A stretch of DNA of 64,000 nt from Flavobacteriales bacterium (GTDB taxonomy: Bacteria > Bacteroidota > Bacteroidia > Flavobacteriales_F > PHOS-HE28): NCBI GenBank assembly GCA_016710965.1, contig JADJTW010000032.1, positions 124,001-188,000 of the forward strand. The letters run 5' to 3'. Under the pieces are notes generated by a model, which saw only the letters and a list, made by a program, of their open reading frames with translations, was not told the DNA's origin and did no database searches. The position numbers were made by a program, and so were the translations under genes. Positions 16,878-27,088 of the stretch are shown one piece after another. Position 1 is the stretch's first letter. Each line of letters starts with the position of its first letter.

Positions 16878-18254
16878 ATGGCACGCACTGCTCATCTCCT
16901 CCTCATAGCCGCCGCAAGCGCCCTGGTCGCCTGCAGCGGGTCGAAATCCTTCGCCAAGAAAGGAGCGAAGCTCGATGCGGCGGGCATGTATGCCGAAGCG
17001 GCCGATATGTTTGAACAGTCCGCTCTTCGCAACCGCAAGAATGTCGATGCCAAGATCGGACTGAAGAAGACGGGCCAGCGATTGCTCGATGACAAGCTCG
17101 GTGCGTTCTTCAAGGCCATGGCCATGGGCAGTGCGAAGGGCGAAGCCGTTCAGACCTACCTGGATGCCAGGCTCTATCAGGAACGCGTGGGGCGCCTCGG
17201 AGTCGTGCTCGATATCCCTGATCACTACAAGGCTGACTTCGAGCGCGTGAAGGGAGAGTACCTGGTAGAACTGTACAATGAAGGACAGGCCTTGCTCGAA
17301 CAGCAGCAATTCAAGGCTGCCGAGGACGTGTTCGCACGCATTGCGCGACTGGAGCCCAACTACAAGGATGCAAGCAGCCTTCAAGCGGTTGCGTACCTGG
17401 AACCGCTCTATCGCCAGGGCAAGGCGGACCTTGGTGCGGACCAATACCGAAAGGCCTACGCATCGCTGGACAAAGTTGTCGCAAAGGATGCCGGATACAA
17501 GGATGCTAGCGCGTTGCGGCAGGAGTGCATCACCAAAGGACAATACACCATCGCTGTGATGCCCTTCACGGGACCCATCAGCAGGTCCACCGTCCAGGAC
17601 AAGGTGCAGGCCCATGCGATCAGTGCGCTTACGAGCGTGAACGATCCTTTCCTGCGTGTTGTGGACCGTGAGAACATGGAGCGGATCCTGCAGGAGCAAC
17701 GCCTCAGCTTGAGCGGGGTCGTGGACGAGCAGACGGCCGTGCGTGCGGGCAACCTCATCGGTGCTCAAGCCATCCTCATCGGCAATGTCACCGATTTCCG
17801 CGAGGTGGCTGGTGAACTGCGGCGCAGCACCAAGGACGGCTTCGAGGCCTACCGCGTGGAACAAGTGAACAAGGAGACCGGGGAGAAGTACATGGTGACC
17901 AAGTACAAGCCCGTGCGGTACAGCGAATACTTGCAAGAGAACAAGGTGTACCTCTCCTTCAACTACAGGCTCGTATCGCTGGAAACCGGGGAGGTGCTCT
18001 TGAGCAAGGTGGAGGACCGCCAGGCAGAAGACCACATGTACTACGCTGACTATGCTGGCAACCGCGATTTGCTCTTCCCTGGCCGCAACGGTGTGGTTGA
18101 TCCCACCGAACGCGCTAAACGCGACCTGCGCGGCTTGTTGAGCGCGCCAAGAGAGATCAAGTCGGTGGCAGCGCTCAGCCAGGAAGCCATACGCAGCGCC
18201 AGCTCCAATCTGGCACAGGTGGTGCAACAGGAACTGAGCAGCAAGCTCCCATGA
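16878..18254 (+). CDS. CsgG/HfaB-like outer-membrane lipoprotein with TPR-like N-terminus
   Basis: 458 residues. Signal peptide with lipobox LVAC (Cys near residue 19). Residues ~25-215 are helical repeats resembling TPRs (FKAAEDVFARIARLEPNYKDASSL and YRKAYASLDKVVAKDAGYKDASAL). From ~218 the CsgG/HfaB fold begins: YTIAVMPFTGPISRST, VVDRENMERILQEQRLSLSGVVDE, AGNLIGAQAILIGNVTDF. CsgG relatives form outer-membrane pores or assemble surface fibres. Start ATG 16878 gives the lipoprotein signal. The stop overlaps the next start by 4 bp (ATGA at 18251), so it is coupled to the LPP20-like gene. Confidence 0.82.
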   Translation: MARTAHLLLIAAASALVACSGSKSFAKKGAKLDAAGMYAEAADMFEQSALRNRKNVDAKIGLKKTGQRLLDDKLGAFFKAMAMGSAKGEAVQTYLDARLYQERVGRLGVVLDIPDHYKADFERVKGEYLVELYNEGQALLEQQQFKAAEDVFARIARLEPNYKDASSLQAVAYLEPLYRQGKADLGADQYRKAYASLDKVVAKDAGYKDASALRQECITKGQYTIAVMPFTGPISRSTVQDKVQAHAISALTSVNDPFLRVVDRENMERILQEQRLSLSGVVDEQTAVRAGNLIGAQAILIGNVTDFREVAGELRRSTKDGFEAYRVEQVNKETGEKYMVTKYKPVRYSEYLQENKVYLSFNYRLVSLETGEVLLSKVEDRQAEDHMYYADYAGNRDLLFPGRNGVVDPTERAKRDLRGLLSAPREIKSVAALSQEAIRSASSNLAQVVQQELSSKLP

Positions 18255-19645
18255 TCCGCATTACGACCATGCTCGCTTTGTGCGCACTTGTGGCGTGCAA
18301 AGGACGCCAGCAAGCACAACCTGCTGACGAAGTTCCGGTGAATACCGAGGCCGCCAGGCCCGACTGGGTGCGATCCAGGCCCGCAAGCAGCAGCTACTAC
18401 ATAGGTGTGGGCCTCGCCAGCAAGAGCCGGAGCGACCACCAGGAGACTGCCAAGAAGAACGCGCTGAACGACTTGGCGAGCGAGATCAGCGTTACGGTCG
18501 AAGGCAACAGCCTCCTGTACACGCTTGATCAACGGACGCGCTTCGATGAATCGTTCACGAGCACTATACGCACCACCACCAACGAGCAGATAGAAGGCTT
18601 TGAACTGGTGGATACCTGGGAGAATGGTGCCGAGTACTGGACCTACTATCGACTTTCAAAGGCCGAGCATGCGCGCATCAAGGCCGAGCGCAAAGCGAAA
18701 GCAGTAGGCAACGCGCTTGACTTGCATGCACGCTCGAAGACGAGCATCGCGGCTGGCGACCTCAAGAGCGCCATGGACCAGGACCTCCGCGCGCTCCTGG
18801 CCATGAAAGCGTATTGGGGTGAGAATGATGTGGTGGAGATCGAAGGGAAGCAACTGCCTTTGGTGAACGAGATATACAATGGCCTGCAGAAGCTCACCAG
18901 CGGTGTGCGGATCGCCGTCCTGCCTGAGCGTTGTGAACTCAACTATGCCAATCACTTCAAGCGCGAACTGCTCATCTCTGCATCATTCACGCAGGGGACT
19001 TCCTCACGCGATCTGGTGCAACTGCCGCTGAGCATCGCATACTCCGGTCTCAGTGGCAAAGTCACCGAGATGAAGAGCACCGATGCAGAAGGTCGCCTTC
19101 GCACCTCGGTGCAGCGCGTGGACCCTGAGGCCAGCGCCAGCAATGATGTAGTTGTAAAGCTGGATATGGATGGATTGGTGAGCAAGGAACTGGAACCAGC
19201 CTTGGTGAAGGTGATCGTGGGCAGTCTGACCATACCTGCTGTGCAAGTGCCGATCACTATGCAGATGCCTCGCGTGCACATGCGCGCGCAGGAATCGAAC
19301 TTGGGCCAGCCCGTTGGCGATGCCGGCATAGCCGTGATCGTGCGCGAGGAGCTCACGCGCAAGGGCTTCCGCTTCGTGGAACGAGAGAGCGAAGCCGAGC
19401 TGCTGCTCATGCTGACTGCAAGCACACGACAGGGCGGGGAGTCCGAAGGCTTCTTCAGTACATACCTGGACGTTGCGTACAACTTTCGCGACCGCAAGAG
19501 CCAGGATACCGTGCATGAGGGAACCATGCAGGGGGTGAAGGGTGTTCAGCTGAATTATGCGAAGGCAGGTCTCGATGCATACAAGAAGGCCGGGCAGGCC
19601 TTGCGCAAGGACCTCGTACCCGCCATGATGGGCGCTCTGCAATGA
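18251..19645 (+). CDS. LPP20-family lipoprotein
   Basis: 464 residues. Lipobox LVAC near residue 16. The LPP20-like domain starts with PDWVRSRPASSSYYIGVGLASKS and ETAKKNALNDLASEISVTVEGN; the conserved 'A..A...L...I.V.V' pattern is typical. The middle has a possible beta-sandwich, and the C-terminal half (DAGIAVIVREELTRKGFRFVE) resembles a FlgT/CsgG-like nucleotide-free alpha/beta unit. It is translationally coupled to the CsgG-like gene. LPP20 proteins are surface lipoproteins in Helicobacter; the role here is inferred as part of an outer-membrane assembly. Confidence 0.75.
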   Translation: MIRITTMLALCALVACKGRQQAQPADEVPVNTEAARPDWVRSRPASSSYYIGVGLASKSRSDHQETAKKNALNDLASEISVTVEGNSLLYTLDQRTRFDESFTSTIRTTTNEQIEGFELVDTWENGAEYWTYYRLSKAEHARIKAERKAKAVGNALDLHARSKTSIAAGDLKSAMDQDLRALLAMKAYWGENDVVEIEGKQLPLVNEIYNGLQKLTSGVRIAVLPERCELNYANHFKRELLISASFTQGTSSRDLVQLPLSIAYSGLSGKVTEMKSTDAEGRLRTSVQRVDPEASASNDVVVKLDMDGLVSKELEPALVKVIVGSLTIPAVQVPITMQMPRVHMRAQESNLGQPVGDAGIAVIVREELTRKGFRFVERESEAELLLMLTASTRQGGESEGFFSTYLDVAYNFRDRKSQDTVHEGTMQGVKGVQLNYAKAGLDAYKKAGQALRKDLVPAMMGALQ

Positions 19646-19752
19646 TGCTGTTGCGCGCTATGGCTTAGTTTGGCACGCGATCGGCAAAACCACCACAGAA
19701 CCAAGTACCAATAGTCCACTCAAACGCATACGCCGGGCTACGGCGCAGAACA

Positions 19753-20358
19753 ATGAAAAGCATGACCACCACACGCACGATCTCGGTAGTGATGACTGCC
19801 CTGATGCTCACTGGCGCCATGACCGCCTGCAAGAGCAAGAAAAAGGCTGCCGAAGCCGCCAAGGACGCGCCTCCCGCCGGTGAAGTGGAGGTGAAAGTGA
19901 TGTGCTCGGGCCCCGAGTTCTTCACGGACAACAAGGTGTTCCGCGCCAATGCCCTCGGTGAGAGCATGGACCAGGCCACTGCCAAGAAGAAAGCCATGAG
20001 CAACGCCCGCGCTGACCTGGCCGGTGCCATCAACACGCGCGTGAAGGCGGTGATCGACAACTATGTGAACAGCCGCGAATCGCAGAACCGGGAGGAGATC
20101 GGCGAGCGCTATGAGGCCCTAGCCCGTGAAGTGGTCGACCAACAGCTCACCGGAACCAAGACCATCTGCGAGAAGCTGATGCAGGTTCCTGCCACAGGCA
20201 ACTACAAGAGCTATGTGGCCATCGAGCTCAGCGCTCAGGAACTGCTCTCCGCTTACAATGAACGCCTCAGCAGCGATGAGCGCCTGCGCATCGACTACGA
20301 CTACGAGAAGTTCAAGGAGACCTTCGAAGCCGAGATGAACAAGTTGAACAATCGTTAG
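19753..20358 (+). CDS. Small LPP20-like lipoprotein
   Basis: 201 residues. Signal peptide with LTGAMTAC lipobox (Cys ~26), a Lys-rich patch (KSKKKAAEAAK), then an LPP20-like segment, VEVKVMCSGPEFFTDNKVF ... ATAKKKAMSNARADLAGAIN. This duplicates the domain type of the preceding gene. A TAGTTTG -7-like box lies at 19666, giving it its own possible promoter in the 107-bp gap. An intrinsic terminator follows at 20378. It is probably a third lipoprotein of the CsgG/LPP20 module. Confidence 0.72.
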   Translation: MKSMTTTRTISVVMTALMLTGAMTACKSKKKAAEAAKDAPPAGEVEVKVMCSGPEFFTDNKVFRANALGESMDQATAKKKAMSNARADLAGAINTRVKAVIDNYVNSRESQNREEIGERYEALAREVVDQQLTGTKTICEKLMQVPATGNYKSYVAIELSAQELLSAYNERLSSDERLRIDYDYEKFKETFEAEMNKLNNR

Positions 20359-20377
20359 TCTCTACAAGGACTGGACA

Positions 20378-20411
20378 GAAGCCCTCGGGAAACCGGGGGC
20401 TTCTTCGTTTT
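20378..20411 (+). terminator. Intrinsic terminator after the LPP20 module
   Basis: Stem GAAGCCCTCGG / loop GAAA / CCGGGGGCTTC followed by TTCGTTTT. The hairpin has one imperfect pair and a T-rich 3' side. Confidence 0.75.
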
Positions 20412-20430
20412 CGGTCACCACATTTGCGCC

Positions 20431-20832
20431 ATGGGCAGGAACCTGATCCTATTGGCCGGGCTCATCCTGGTGCTAGCGGTGATCCTGGGCGCTTTTGGCG
20501 CGCATGCGCTCAAGGGCCGCATCGCGCCAGAGGCCCTGAGCCAATGGAAGACAGGGGTGGAGTACCAGTTTTACCATGGTCTTGGGTTGCTGCTGCTTGC
20601 GGCGCTGCGGCCTCGCATGCGGCAGGGCGTGCTCAAGCGAATAGGGTGGTGTTTCGCTCTTGGCGTCGTCTGTTTCAGCGGATCACTTTATCTCTTGAGC
20701 ACAAGGGAGTTGAGCGGATTGTCCGGGATTGGAGCACTGGTCGGGCCGATGACGCCACTGGGTGGGCTGTTCTTCATTTTGGGCTGGATGCAGCTGATCA
20801 TCGCGGGATGGCGATCGCATGACAAGGGTTAG
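20431..20832 (+). CDS. DUF423 family membrane protein
   Basis: 133 residues with four predicted transmembrane helices. The DUF423 hallmark is AVILGAFGAHALKGRIAPEAL near the N-terminus, then WKTGVEYQFYHGLGLLLLAAL and a GPMTPLGGLFFILGW end. These small inner-membrane proteins are widespread and uncharacterised. The start codon lies 12 nt after the start of the -7-like CACATTTG (20419-20426), so the message may be leaderless. pckA follows 54 bp downstream with its own promoter. Confidence 0.85.
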   Translation: MGRNLILLAGLILVLAVILGAFGAHALKGRIAPEALSQWKTGVEYQFYHGLGLLLLAALRPRMRQGVLKRIGWCFALGVVCFSGSLYLLSTRELSGLSGIGALVGPMTPLGGLFFILGWMQLIIAGWRSHDKG

Positions 20833-20886
20833 TTCTCCGTTCGTGCTTCCGCCTACTTTTGGCGCCCTATTCCAAATCATAGGAAC
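20833..20886 (+). promoter_or_regulatory. Putative pckA promoter
   Basis: TACTTTTG at 20854-20861, an exact TAnnTTTG match, 33 nt before ATG 20887. A TTC at 20833-20835, 18 nt upstream, may serve as the -33. Confidence 0.5.
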
Positions 20887-22500
<1,614 letters not shown>

Positions 22501-22517
22501 TCCGATGGATGAGCAGC

Positions 22518-22555
22518 GCGGCCTCGATCCCCAGGGATCGAGGCCGCTTCTTTTC
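22518..22555 (+). terminator. Strong intrinsic terminator after pckA
   Basis: Perfect 14-bp stem GCGGCCTCGATCCC / loop CA / GGGATCGAGGCCGC, then TTCTTTTCC. Confidence 0.85.
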
Positions 22556-22579
22556 CACGGAGACCTGTTGCGGTGGGCT

Positions 22580-22587
22580 TAGTTTCG
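22580..22587 (+). promoter_or_regulatory. Putative -7 element for the S41-like gene
   Basis: TAGTTTCG, a TAnnTTCG variant, 23 nt before ATG 22603; context CGCCCGCC resembles other start regions in the window. Confidence 0.4.
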
Positions 22588-22602
22588 CCCGCCGTTAGAA
22601 CG

Positions 22603-24042
22603 ATGAGGAGGATCACGATCGCCTGGCTGCTTTTCGCCTTCCATTCCGCGGCGCAAGTGTGGAACGGAGGAAGTGTCGTCTATCCCGAGAAACTGCGCGA
22701 GGACATCGAGACCTTGCGCAGCCTTGTGCATCAGGTTCACCCCGACCCTTATCGCTACCTCACGCGCGCAGAGTTGGAGAGGTGCTTCGATGCAACACGG
22801 GATTCCATCGTGGTTCCGATCAGCATCAATGAATTCCACGCCAAGCTGGTATCCATTGCGCAGCGGATAGGCGATGCGAACCTGCGTCTGGAGCTTGATG
22901 AGGCCACGTCGCGGCTGATCGCGGACAAGATGGCTTTGCTACCGCTCAGCGTTCGGGTTCTCGATGGGATCTATGTTGCCGAGGAGATGAAAGGGTTCCG
23001 AAGCCTTCCGTTGGGAAGCCGCATCCTTTCGATCAACAAGATTCCTGCGGACAGGATCCTTGAACGGATCGGCGCCTTTGTGGTGACCGATGGAGCCAAC
23101 TCCACCCGCCGAGCCAGGGAAGTAGAGCAGGAGTTCCCCTCTTTCTTCCTTCGGGCATTCGGCGAGGCGGCATCCTTCCGCGTGGAGTACAGCGCTCCTG
23201 ACGGTTCGCGGTCCGAGGTGGAGATCAACGCCCTCACCGGTGCCCAGATGCGCATGGTGCGAAAGCCCGGTATCGGCGTGCATCCCTGGCATTCGGAATG
23301 GGACCCTGCGAGTGCGGTGCTCTGGACCACCTTCAGTACACTGGATGCGGGTGCGCTTGATGCCTCCGGGCAGGGCGCGAACGGTTTCCTTACGGATATG
23401 CTGAAGGACTTGAAGCAGAACCACGCCAAGGCCTTGGTGCTGGATGTGCGCGGCGCAGGCGGGCGTGACCTGGGCATGGCGGAGTTGGTCTTCGCCACCA
23501 TCGCCAAGGCGCCATTCCGGATCCTGCAAGGCATGTCGGTGCGGAGCCTGGCTCCGCCGGATGCGTATGCGATCTGCGCGCCAATGCAGGACTTCTACTC
23601 AACAGTGTCAGAGCACTACGTGCGCGACGAAAATGGCGGCGCAGTGCTTCGGCGCGATGATGAACGACTGATGCCTGCGTCTCCGCATGCCAGGGCTTTC
23701 GATGGACCCGTGTACATCGTGTGCGATGGCGCTACGCGCGATGCCGCCGCTGCCCTGGTCATGATGGCGCGACGCAACGGCCGTGCTCGCGTGATCGGCG
23801 AGGAGACGGGCACGAACGCCTGCGGGTTCACTGGCGGCCGGGAACTGGTGGCTACCCTGCCGAACAGCGGCCTCCGGGTTCGCATCCCATTGGTGCGGTA
23901 TGTCCCTGAGGGTACGCCTGCCGGGCCGGTGGATCATGGGGAACAGCCGAATCATACGGCTACGCCGCAGGCGTGGGGGATCGCCAAGGGACGCGACACC
24001 GTACGACTTGCTCTGTTGGAGCTGATCAAGGAGTTGCAATGA
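22603..24042 (+). CDS. S41-peptidase-like periplasmic protein, probably inactive
   Basis: 479 residues with a signal peptide (RRITIAWLLFAFHSAAQ). It follows the layout of S41 (tail-specific/CtpA-like) proteases: an N-terminal helical domain with LREDIETLRSLVHQVHPDPYRYLT, a central PDZ-like part, and a C-terminal core with AKALVLDVRGAGG and ARVIGEETGTNACGFTGG. At the nucleophile position, where active enzymes have a T-x-S-A-A-E-like motif, it has TRDAAA (Asp380), so proteolysis is unlikely. It overlaps the next gene by ATGA and may scaffold or regulate rather than cleave. Confidence 0.75.
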   Translation: MRRITIAWLLFAFHSAAQVWNGGSVVYPEKLREDIETLRSLVHQVHPDPYRYLTRAELERCFDATRDSIVVPISINEFHAKLVSIAQRIGDANLRLELDEATSRLIADKMALLPLSVRVLDGIYVAEEMKGFRSLPLGSRILSINKIPADRILERIGAFVVTDGANSTRRAREVEQEFPSFFLRAFGEAASFRVEYSAPDGSRSEVEINALTGAQMRMVRKPGIGVHPWHSEWDPASAVLWTTFSTLDAGALDASGQGANGFLTDMLKDLKQNHAKALVLDVRGAGGRDLGMAELVFATIAKAPFRILQGMSVRSLAPPDAYAICAPMQDFYSTVSEHYVRDENGGAVLRRDDERLMPASPHARAFDGPVYIVCDGATRDAAAALVMMARRNGRARVIGEETGTNACGFTGGRELVATLPNSGLRVRIPLVRYVPEGTPAGPVDHGEQPNHTATPQAWGIAKGRDTVRLALLELIKELQ

Positions 24043-25127
24043 AGCATGCCAGCCTGGTCGGTCTGTTGTTGTTCATCGCTTGCCGACCGGCTCGACATGA
24101 CGCAACAGGCGACCGTTGGACGCCGATCGCCGTGGAGCATGCCACCCATTTCAGCCTGCTTGCGCATGGTGATGAGCGCATGGCCATTGTATTCGGCGCA
24201 GGTGGGAGCGACGATACCCTCGCTGTATGCGTGACCGGCGCCGGCGAAGCACCGCACGCCGCCATCACCCTCCCCAACCTTGAACGCTTGGCAGTGCTCA
24301 GCACCACGCACCTCGCCTACATCTCGGCATTGGGCTGCGCTGATCGTGTTGTGGCGGCGGCCCATCTCGATCGTGTGCGCGATGCGGAGACCCTGGAACG
24401 CATCGGGCGGGGAGAACTGCGCGAGATCGCGCGGGCCGATGGCATCGATCGCGAGCAATTGTCGGCTTCCCGCGCTCAGGTGCTCTTCGATTATCCGTTC
24501 GGGCAGACCGCCCTCCGCACCACTTCGCCGTCGCAGAAGTTCATACCGGTCACTGAGTACCTGGAAGTGCATCCGCTCGGCCGTGCGGAATGGATACGCT
24601 TCTTCGGTGTGCTGCTCGGCAAGGAGCACGAAGCCGATAGCCTCTATTCCGACATAGCAGCACGTTACAAGAGCGCAACGGCCTTGGTCAGCGGCGCCGC
24701 ATCGCGTCCGAGGGTCTTCTTCGGCAGTACATGGCAAGGCCAGTGGCACGTGCCGCCCGGCAATAGCTTCATGGCGCGGCTCATCGAAGATGCCGGCGGA
24801 GCATACTGCTTCAGTGAGAGCACTTCATCCGGCAACGTGCAGGTCGATCTGGAGACCGTGGTGGACGAGGCGCGCAACGCCCGATTCTTCGGTGCCGTGT
24901 TGGCCCGTGGTGGAGATGTGAGCGTCATCGATCTCGTTGGCGGCGACAGACGTATTGCGGAGCTGCCGGTGCTGAAGCGCGGAGGCTTCTTCCTGGATAG
25001 CGAACGATCCGATGTCTTCGGCCAAGCGTTGTTGGAGCCGGATGTGCTACTGACCGAGCTGATCGCCGTGCTGCATGACAGCTCCTTGGCCGGCACGCCC
25101 AAGTACGTGTTCCGGCCTGATCAGTAA
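24039..25127 (+). CDS. Metal-complex-binding lipoprotein of an ABC importer (BtuF/FhuD type)
   Basis: 362 residues. Short signal with lipobox FIAC (Cys ~15). The class III periplasmic-binding fold is suggested by ERLAVLSTTHLAYISALGCADRVVAAAHL, KFIPVTEYLEVHPLGRAEWIRFFGVLLG and a C-terminal lobe with PELPVL-like KRGGFFLDSE. Such proteins deliver cobalamin, haem or ferric siderophores; which one cannot be read here, and no cognate permease or ATPase is adjacent. It is translationally coupled to the inactive S41-like gene. The 3' end overlaps the convergent Mpo1-like gene by 7 bp. Confidence 0.78.
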   Translation: MKHASLVGLLLFIACRPARHDATGDRWTPIAVEHATHFSLLAHGDERMAIVFGAGGSDDTLAVCVTGAGEAPHAAITLPNLERLAVLSTTHLAYISALGCADRVVAAAHLDRVRDAETLERIGRGELREIARADGIDREQLSASRAQVLFDYPFGQTALRTTSPSQKFIPVTEYLEVHPLGRAEWIRFFGVLLGKEHEADSLYSDIAARYKSATALVSGAASRPRVFFGSTWQGQWHVPPGNSFMARLIEDAGGAYCFSESTSSGNVQVDLETVVDEARNARFFGAVLARGGDVSVIDLVGGDRRIAELPVLKRGGFFLDSERSDVFGQALLEPDVLLTELIAVLHDSSLAGTPKYVFRPDQ

Positions 25128-25594
25128 GGGACCCGCAGCCTCCGGAAGATGAAACCCATCAGCCAGGCCGGGCCTATGAGGAGGAACTGCAGGTCCTTCA
25201 AGAAGCTGGGTTTCTTGCCTTCGATCCTGTGGCCATAGAACTGTCCGATCCAGGCAAGTACGAAAAGCACTGTGCAGATGGCCCACAGCGGCCAGGGTGC
25301 ATGGGTATCGATGTATCCGGCAAGCCAGAGGCAGAAGCAGCTCCACAGGGCCATGCCGATCATGAGCGTAAGAGAGCGCGGCAGGTAGAAGAAGGTGAGC
25401 GTAATGCCGATCACCAGCTTGGCCCAGGGCACCTTGCCCACGTAAGGGATCTCATGCGGTGGAATGGAACCGAGCAAGCCGATAACACAGAAGAAGATCG
25501 TGGGCACGCAGATCCAGTGGATCAGCTTGTTCGTGGGGTTCCGATGGCTCTCGCCATACTCATCGAACCAGGATTGGATGCTACGCGATGGCAT
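25121..25594 (-). CDS. Mpo1-like (DUF962) membrane protein
   Basis: 157 residues with three to four transmembrane helices. The N-terminal WFDEYGESHRNPTNKLIHWICVP is the DUF962/YGL010w/Mpo1 signature, including the His residues that bind Fe in yeast Mpo1, a dioxygenase of 2-hydroxy fatty acid alpha-oxidation. The C-terminal Arg-rich tail (FIFRRLRVPY) is probably cytoplasmic. The start at 25594 overlaps the end of the DinB gene by 14 bp, so the two are probably co-transcribed. Confidence 0.82.
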   Translation of the reverse strand: MPSRSIQSWFDEYGESHRNPTNKLIHWICVPTIFFCVIGLLGSIPPHEIPYVGKVPWAKLVIGITLTFFYLPRSLTLMIGMALWSCFCLWLAGYIDTHAPWPLWAICTVLFVLAWIGQFYGHRIEGKKPSFLKDLQFLLIGPAWLMGFIFRRLRVPY

Positions 25595-26114
25595 GCCGCA
25601 AATAGCGTTCGTTGATGACCCCGATGTGATGCATCATGTGCCCGGCTATGATCCAGCCTGTCGCCCGCGCACTGCAAGGCTGCCCATTCGCTGTGCCTTG
25701 CCGGAGAAGTGCTTCTTCGCTGAGGCTTTGGTAGAGCAGGATGCTCGATCCCCTCACGATCTCCATCTCGACGCGGAGGTCGTCGATGGTGCGGGACACG
25801 GTCCTTGCATGGCGGGCGTATTCATCCTCCTCGAATCCAGGCAGGGCCGTGGCATCATTCCGCGCGAAGCGCAGCCCGCGATAAGCCATCACGCGCTCGG
25901 TGTCGATCATGTGCTGAAGCACCTCCTTGATCGTCCACTTGCCAGGTGCGTAGCGGTAGTCGCCCGATCCGGGTGGCAGGCGCTTCACCAATTCCTTGAA
26001 CGAGGCTAGGCTGTCCAGAAGGGCCTGCATGAGGTTGTCAGCAGGAATGGCGTCGATATAGCGCTGATAGAACGGAGCATGCTCCGAAGGTCCCGGTTTC
26101 GCATAGGCGTTCAT
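25581..26114 (-). CDS. DinB-family protein
   Basis: 177 residues, a four-helix-bundle DinB/YfiT-like hydrolase or thiol-transferase fold. Metal-binding histidines are suggested by VLQHMIDTERVMAYRGLRFAR and IAGHMMHHIGVINERYL. Members include bacillithiol transferases and uncharacterised damage-inducible proteins. Two ATGs exist (26123, 26114); MNAYAKPGPSEHAPF is chosen. The DUF962 gene overlaps its end by 14 bp. The substrate is not predictable. Confidence 0.82.
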   Translation of the reverse strand: MNAYAKPGPSEHAPFYQRYIDAIPADNLMQALLDSLASFKELVKRLPPGSGDYRYAPGKWTIKEVLQHMIDTERVMAYRGLRFARNDATALPGFEEDEYARHARTVSRTIDDLRVEMEIVRGSSILLYQSLSEEALLRQGTANGQPCSARATGWIIAGHMMHHIGVINERYLRHAIA

Positions 26115-26137
26115 GCCCACCAAAGTAAGCGTTCGCC

Positions 26138-27088
26138 TCAGCGATCCGTGTCCGTGTCATCGATGAGCCACGGCGCTGGCCAGGCCACCAGTTCCTTCAG
26201 CATTTGGTACCAGCCGTAGTAGTTGGCCCACCAGCTCCAGCGCTGGCACCAGCGATCGTGCATCGCAATGATCCCGATCCCTTCCTTGGTACCGAAGGCC
26301 TTGCGGTACATGTTGCGTGTGCGGCGTGCATGCACTGCGAGGGTGGCCACATCGAAGGCGCGCAGGCCGCTGCTGTCGGCATACGCTGCGAAGTCGCGCG
26401 CCGTGGACAACGTGCGGCTGCTCTTCACATTCCAGGTGGGAACCACGGTCATGCGCTCCTGGGGTATACCCGCAGCGCGCAGCACATGGAACGCTTGATG
26501 TCCGAAGGTGGGCTGTCCTGCTTCGACCTCGCCGGTGGACCGCTTCAGCTCTATGGTGCAGTCGAGCGTGTGGGCATTCCTGCCATCGAGCTGCAGGGCT
26601 CCCACGAATACGACGGGCTCTCCACTGCTCGGCGGCGAAGGGGATGATGCCGTGATGACCAGCGACCGGAAGCCCTCTGCGCGGATCTTCGTGTCTTGCA
26701 TCGTGCCTTTCGCTTCAGCAAATGCTGTTTCAGCGCTGTCAATGCGCAAGGACCATCCAGCGCGAGGAAGGCCCGCAGTCGAGATCAGCAGTTCTCCTTG
26801 CACCGGCTGCGCGAAACGCACCATGAGGGTGTCGTCGTGGCCCAGGTAGTATGCGAAGGGCCTCACGGTGCCAGTGAGGCAAAGCCGTTCGTAGCTCCCT
26901 GAGCGGAACAGCTTCGCCGCCTCTTTCAGTCCTTCTTCGTGCATCCAGCCTTCCACCACGAGCACATGGCCTCCGCTGGGAGCAGTAACAGCGAAGAACG
27001 GATGCGCGAAGAGCACCACCAGGAACCAGAATGCTCCCGTCGCGATCAGCGTGATCCGTACGCGCTTGCTCCAACGCGGCCCCATCAT
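26138..27088 (-). CDS. YdcF/SanA-like (DUF218) membrane-anchored protein with beta-rich insertion
   Basis: 316 residues. One N-terminal transmembrane anchor (ITLIATGAFWFLVVLFAHPFF). The DUF218 core is split: the first part, VLVVEGWMHEEGLKEAAKLFRSGSYERLCLTGT, and the second, HVLRAAGIPQERMTVVPTWNVKSSRTL ... DVATLAVHARRTRNMYRKAF, are separated by ~110 residues of beta-strand-rich sequence. ElyC/SanA relatives act in envelope homeostasis. The start is coupled by ATGA to the TPR gene. It is last in the iron-transporter transcript. The insertion's function is unknown. Confidence 0.65.
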   Translation of the reverse strand: MMGPRWSKRVRITLIATGAFWFLVVLFAHPFFAVTAPSGGHVLVVEGWMHEEGLKEAAKLFRSGSYERLCLTGTVRPFAYYLGHDDTLMVRFAQPVQGELLISTAGLPRAGWSLRIDSAETAFAEAKGTMQDTKIRAEGFRSLVITASSPSPPSSGEPVVFVGALQLDGRNAHTLDCTIELKRSTGEVEAGQPTFGHQAFHVLRAAGIPQERMTVVPTWNVKSSRTLSTARDFAAYADSSGLRAFDVATLAVHARRTRNMYRKAFGTKEGIGIIAMHDRWCQRWSWWANYYGWYQMLKELVAWPAPWLIDDTDTDR

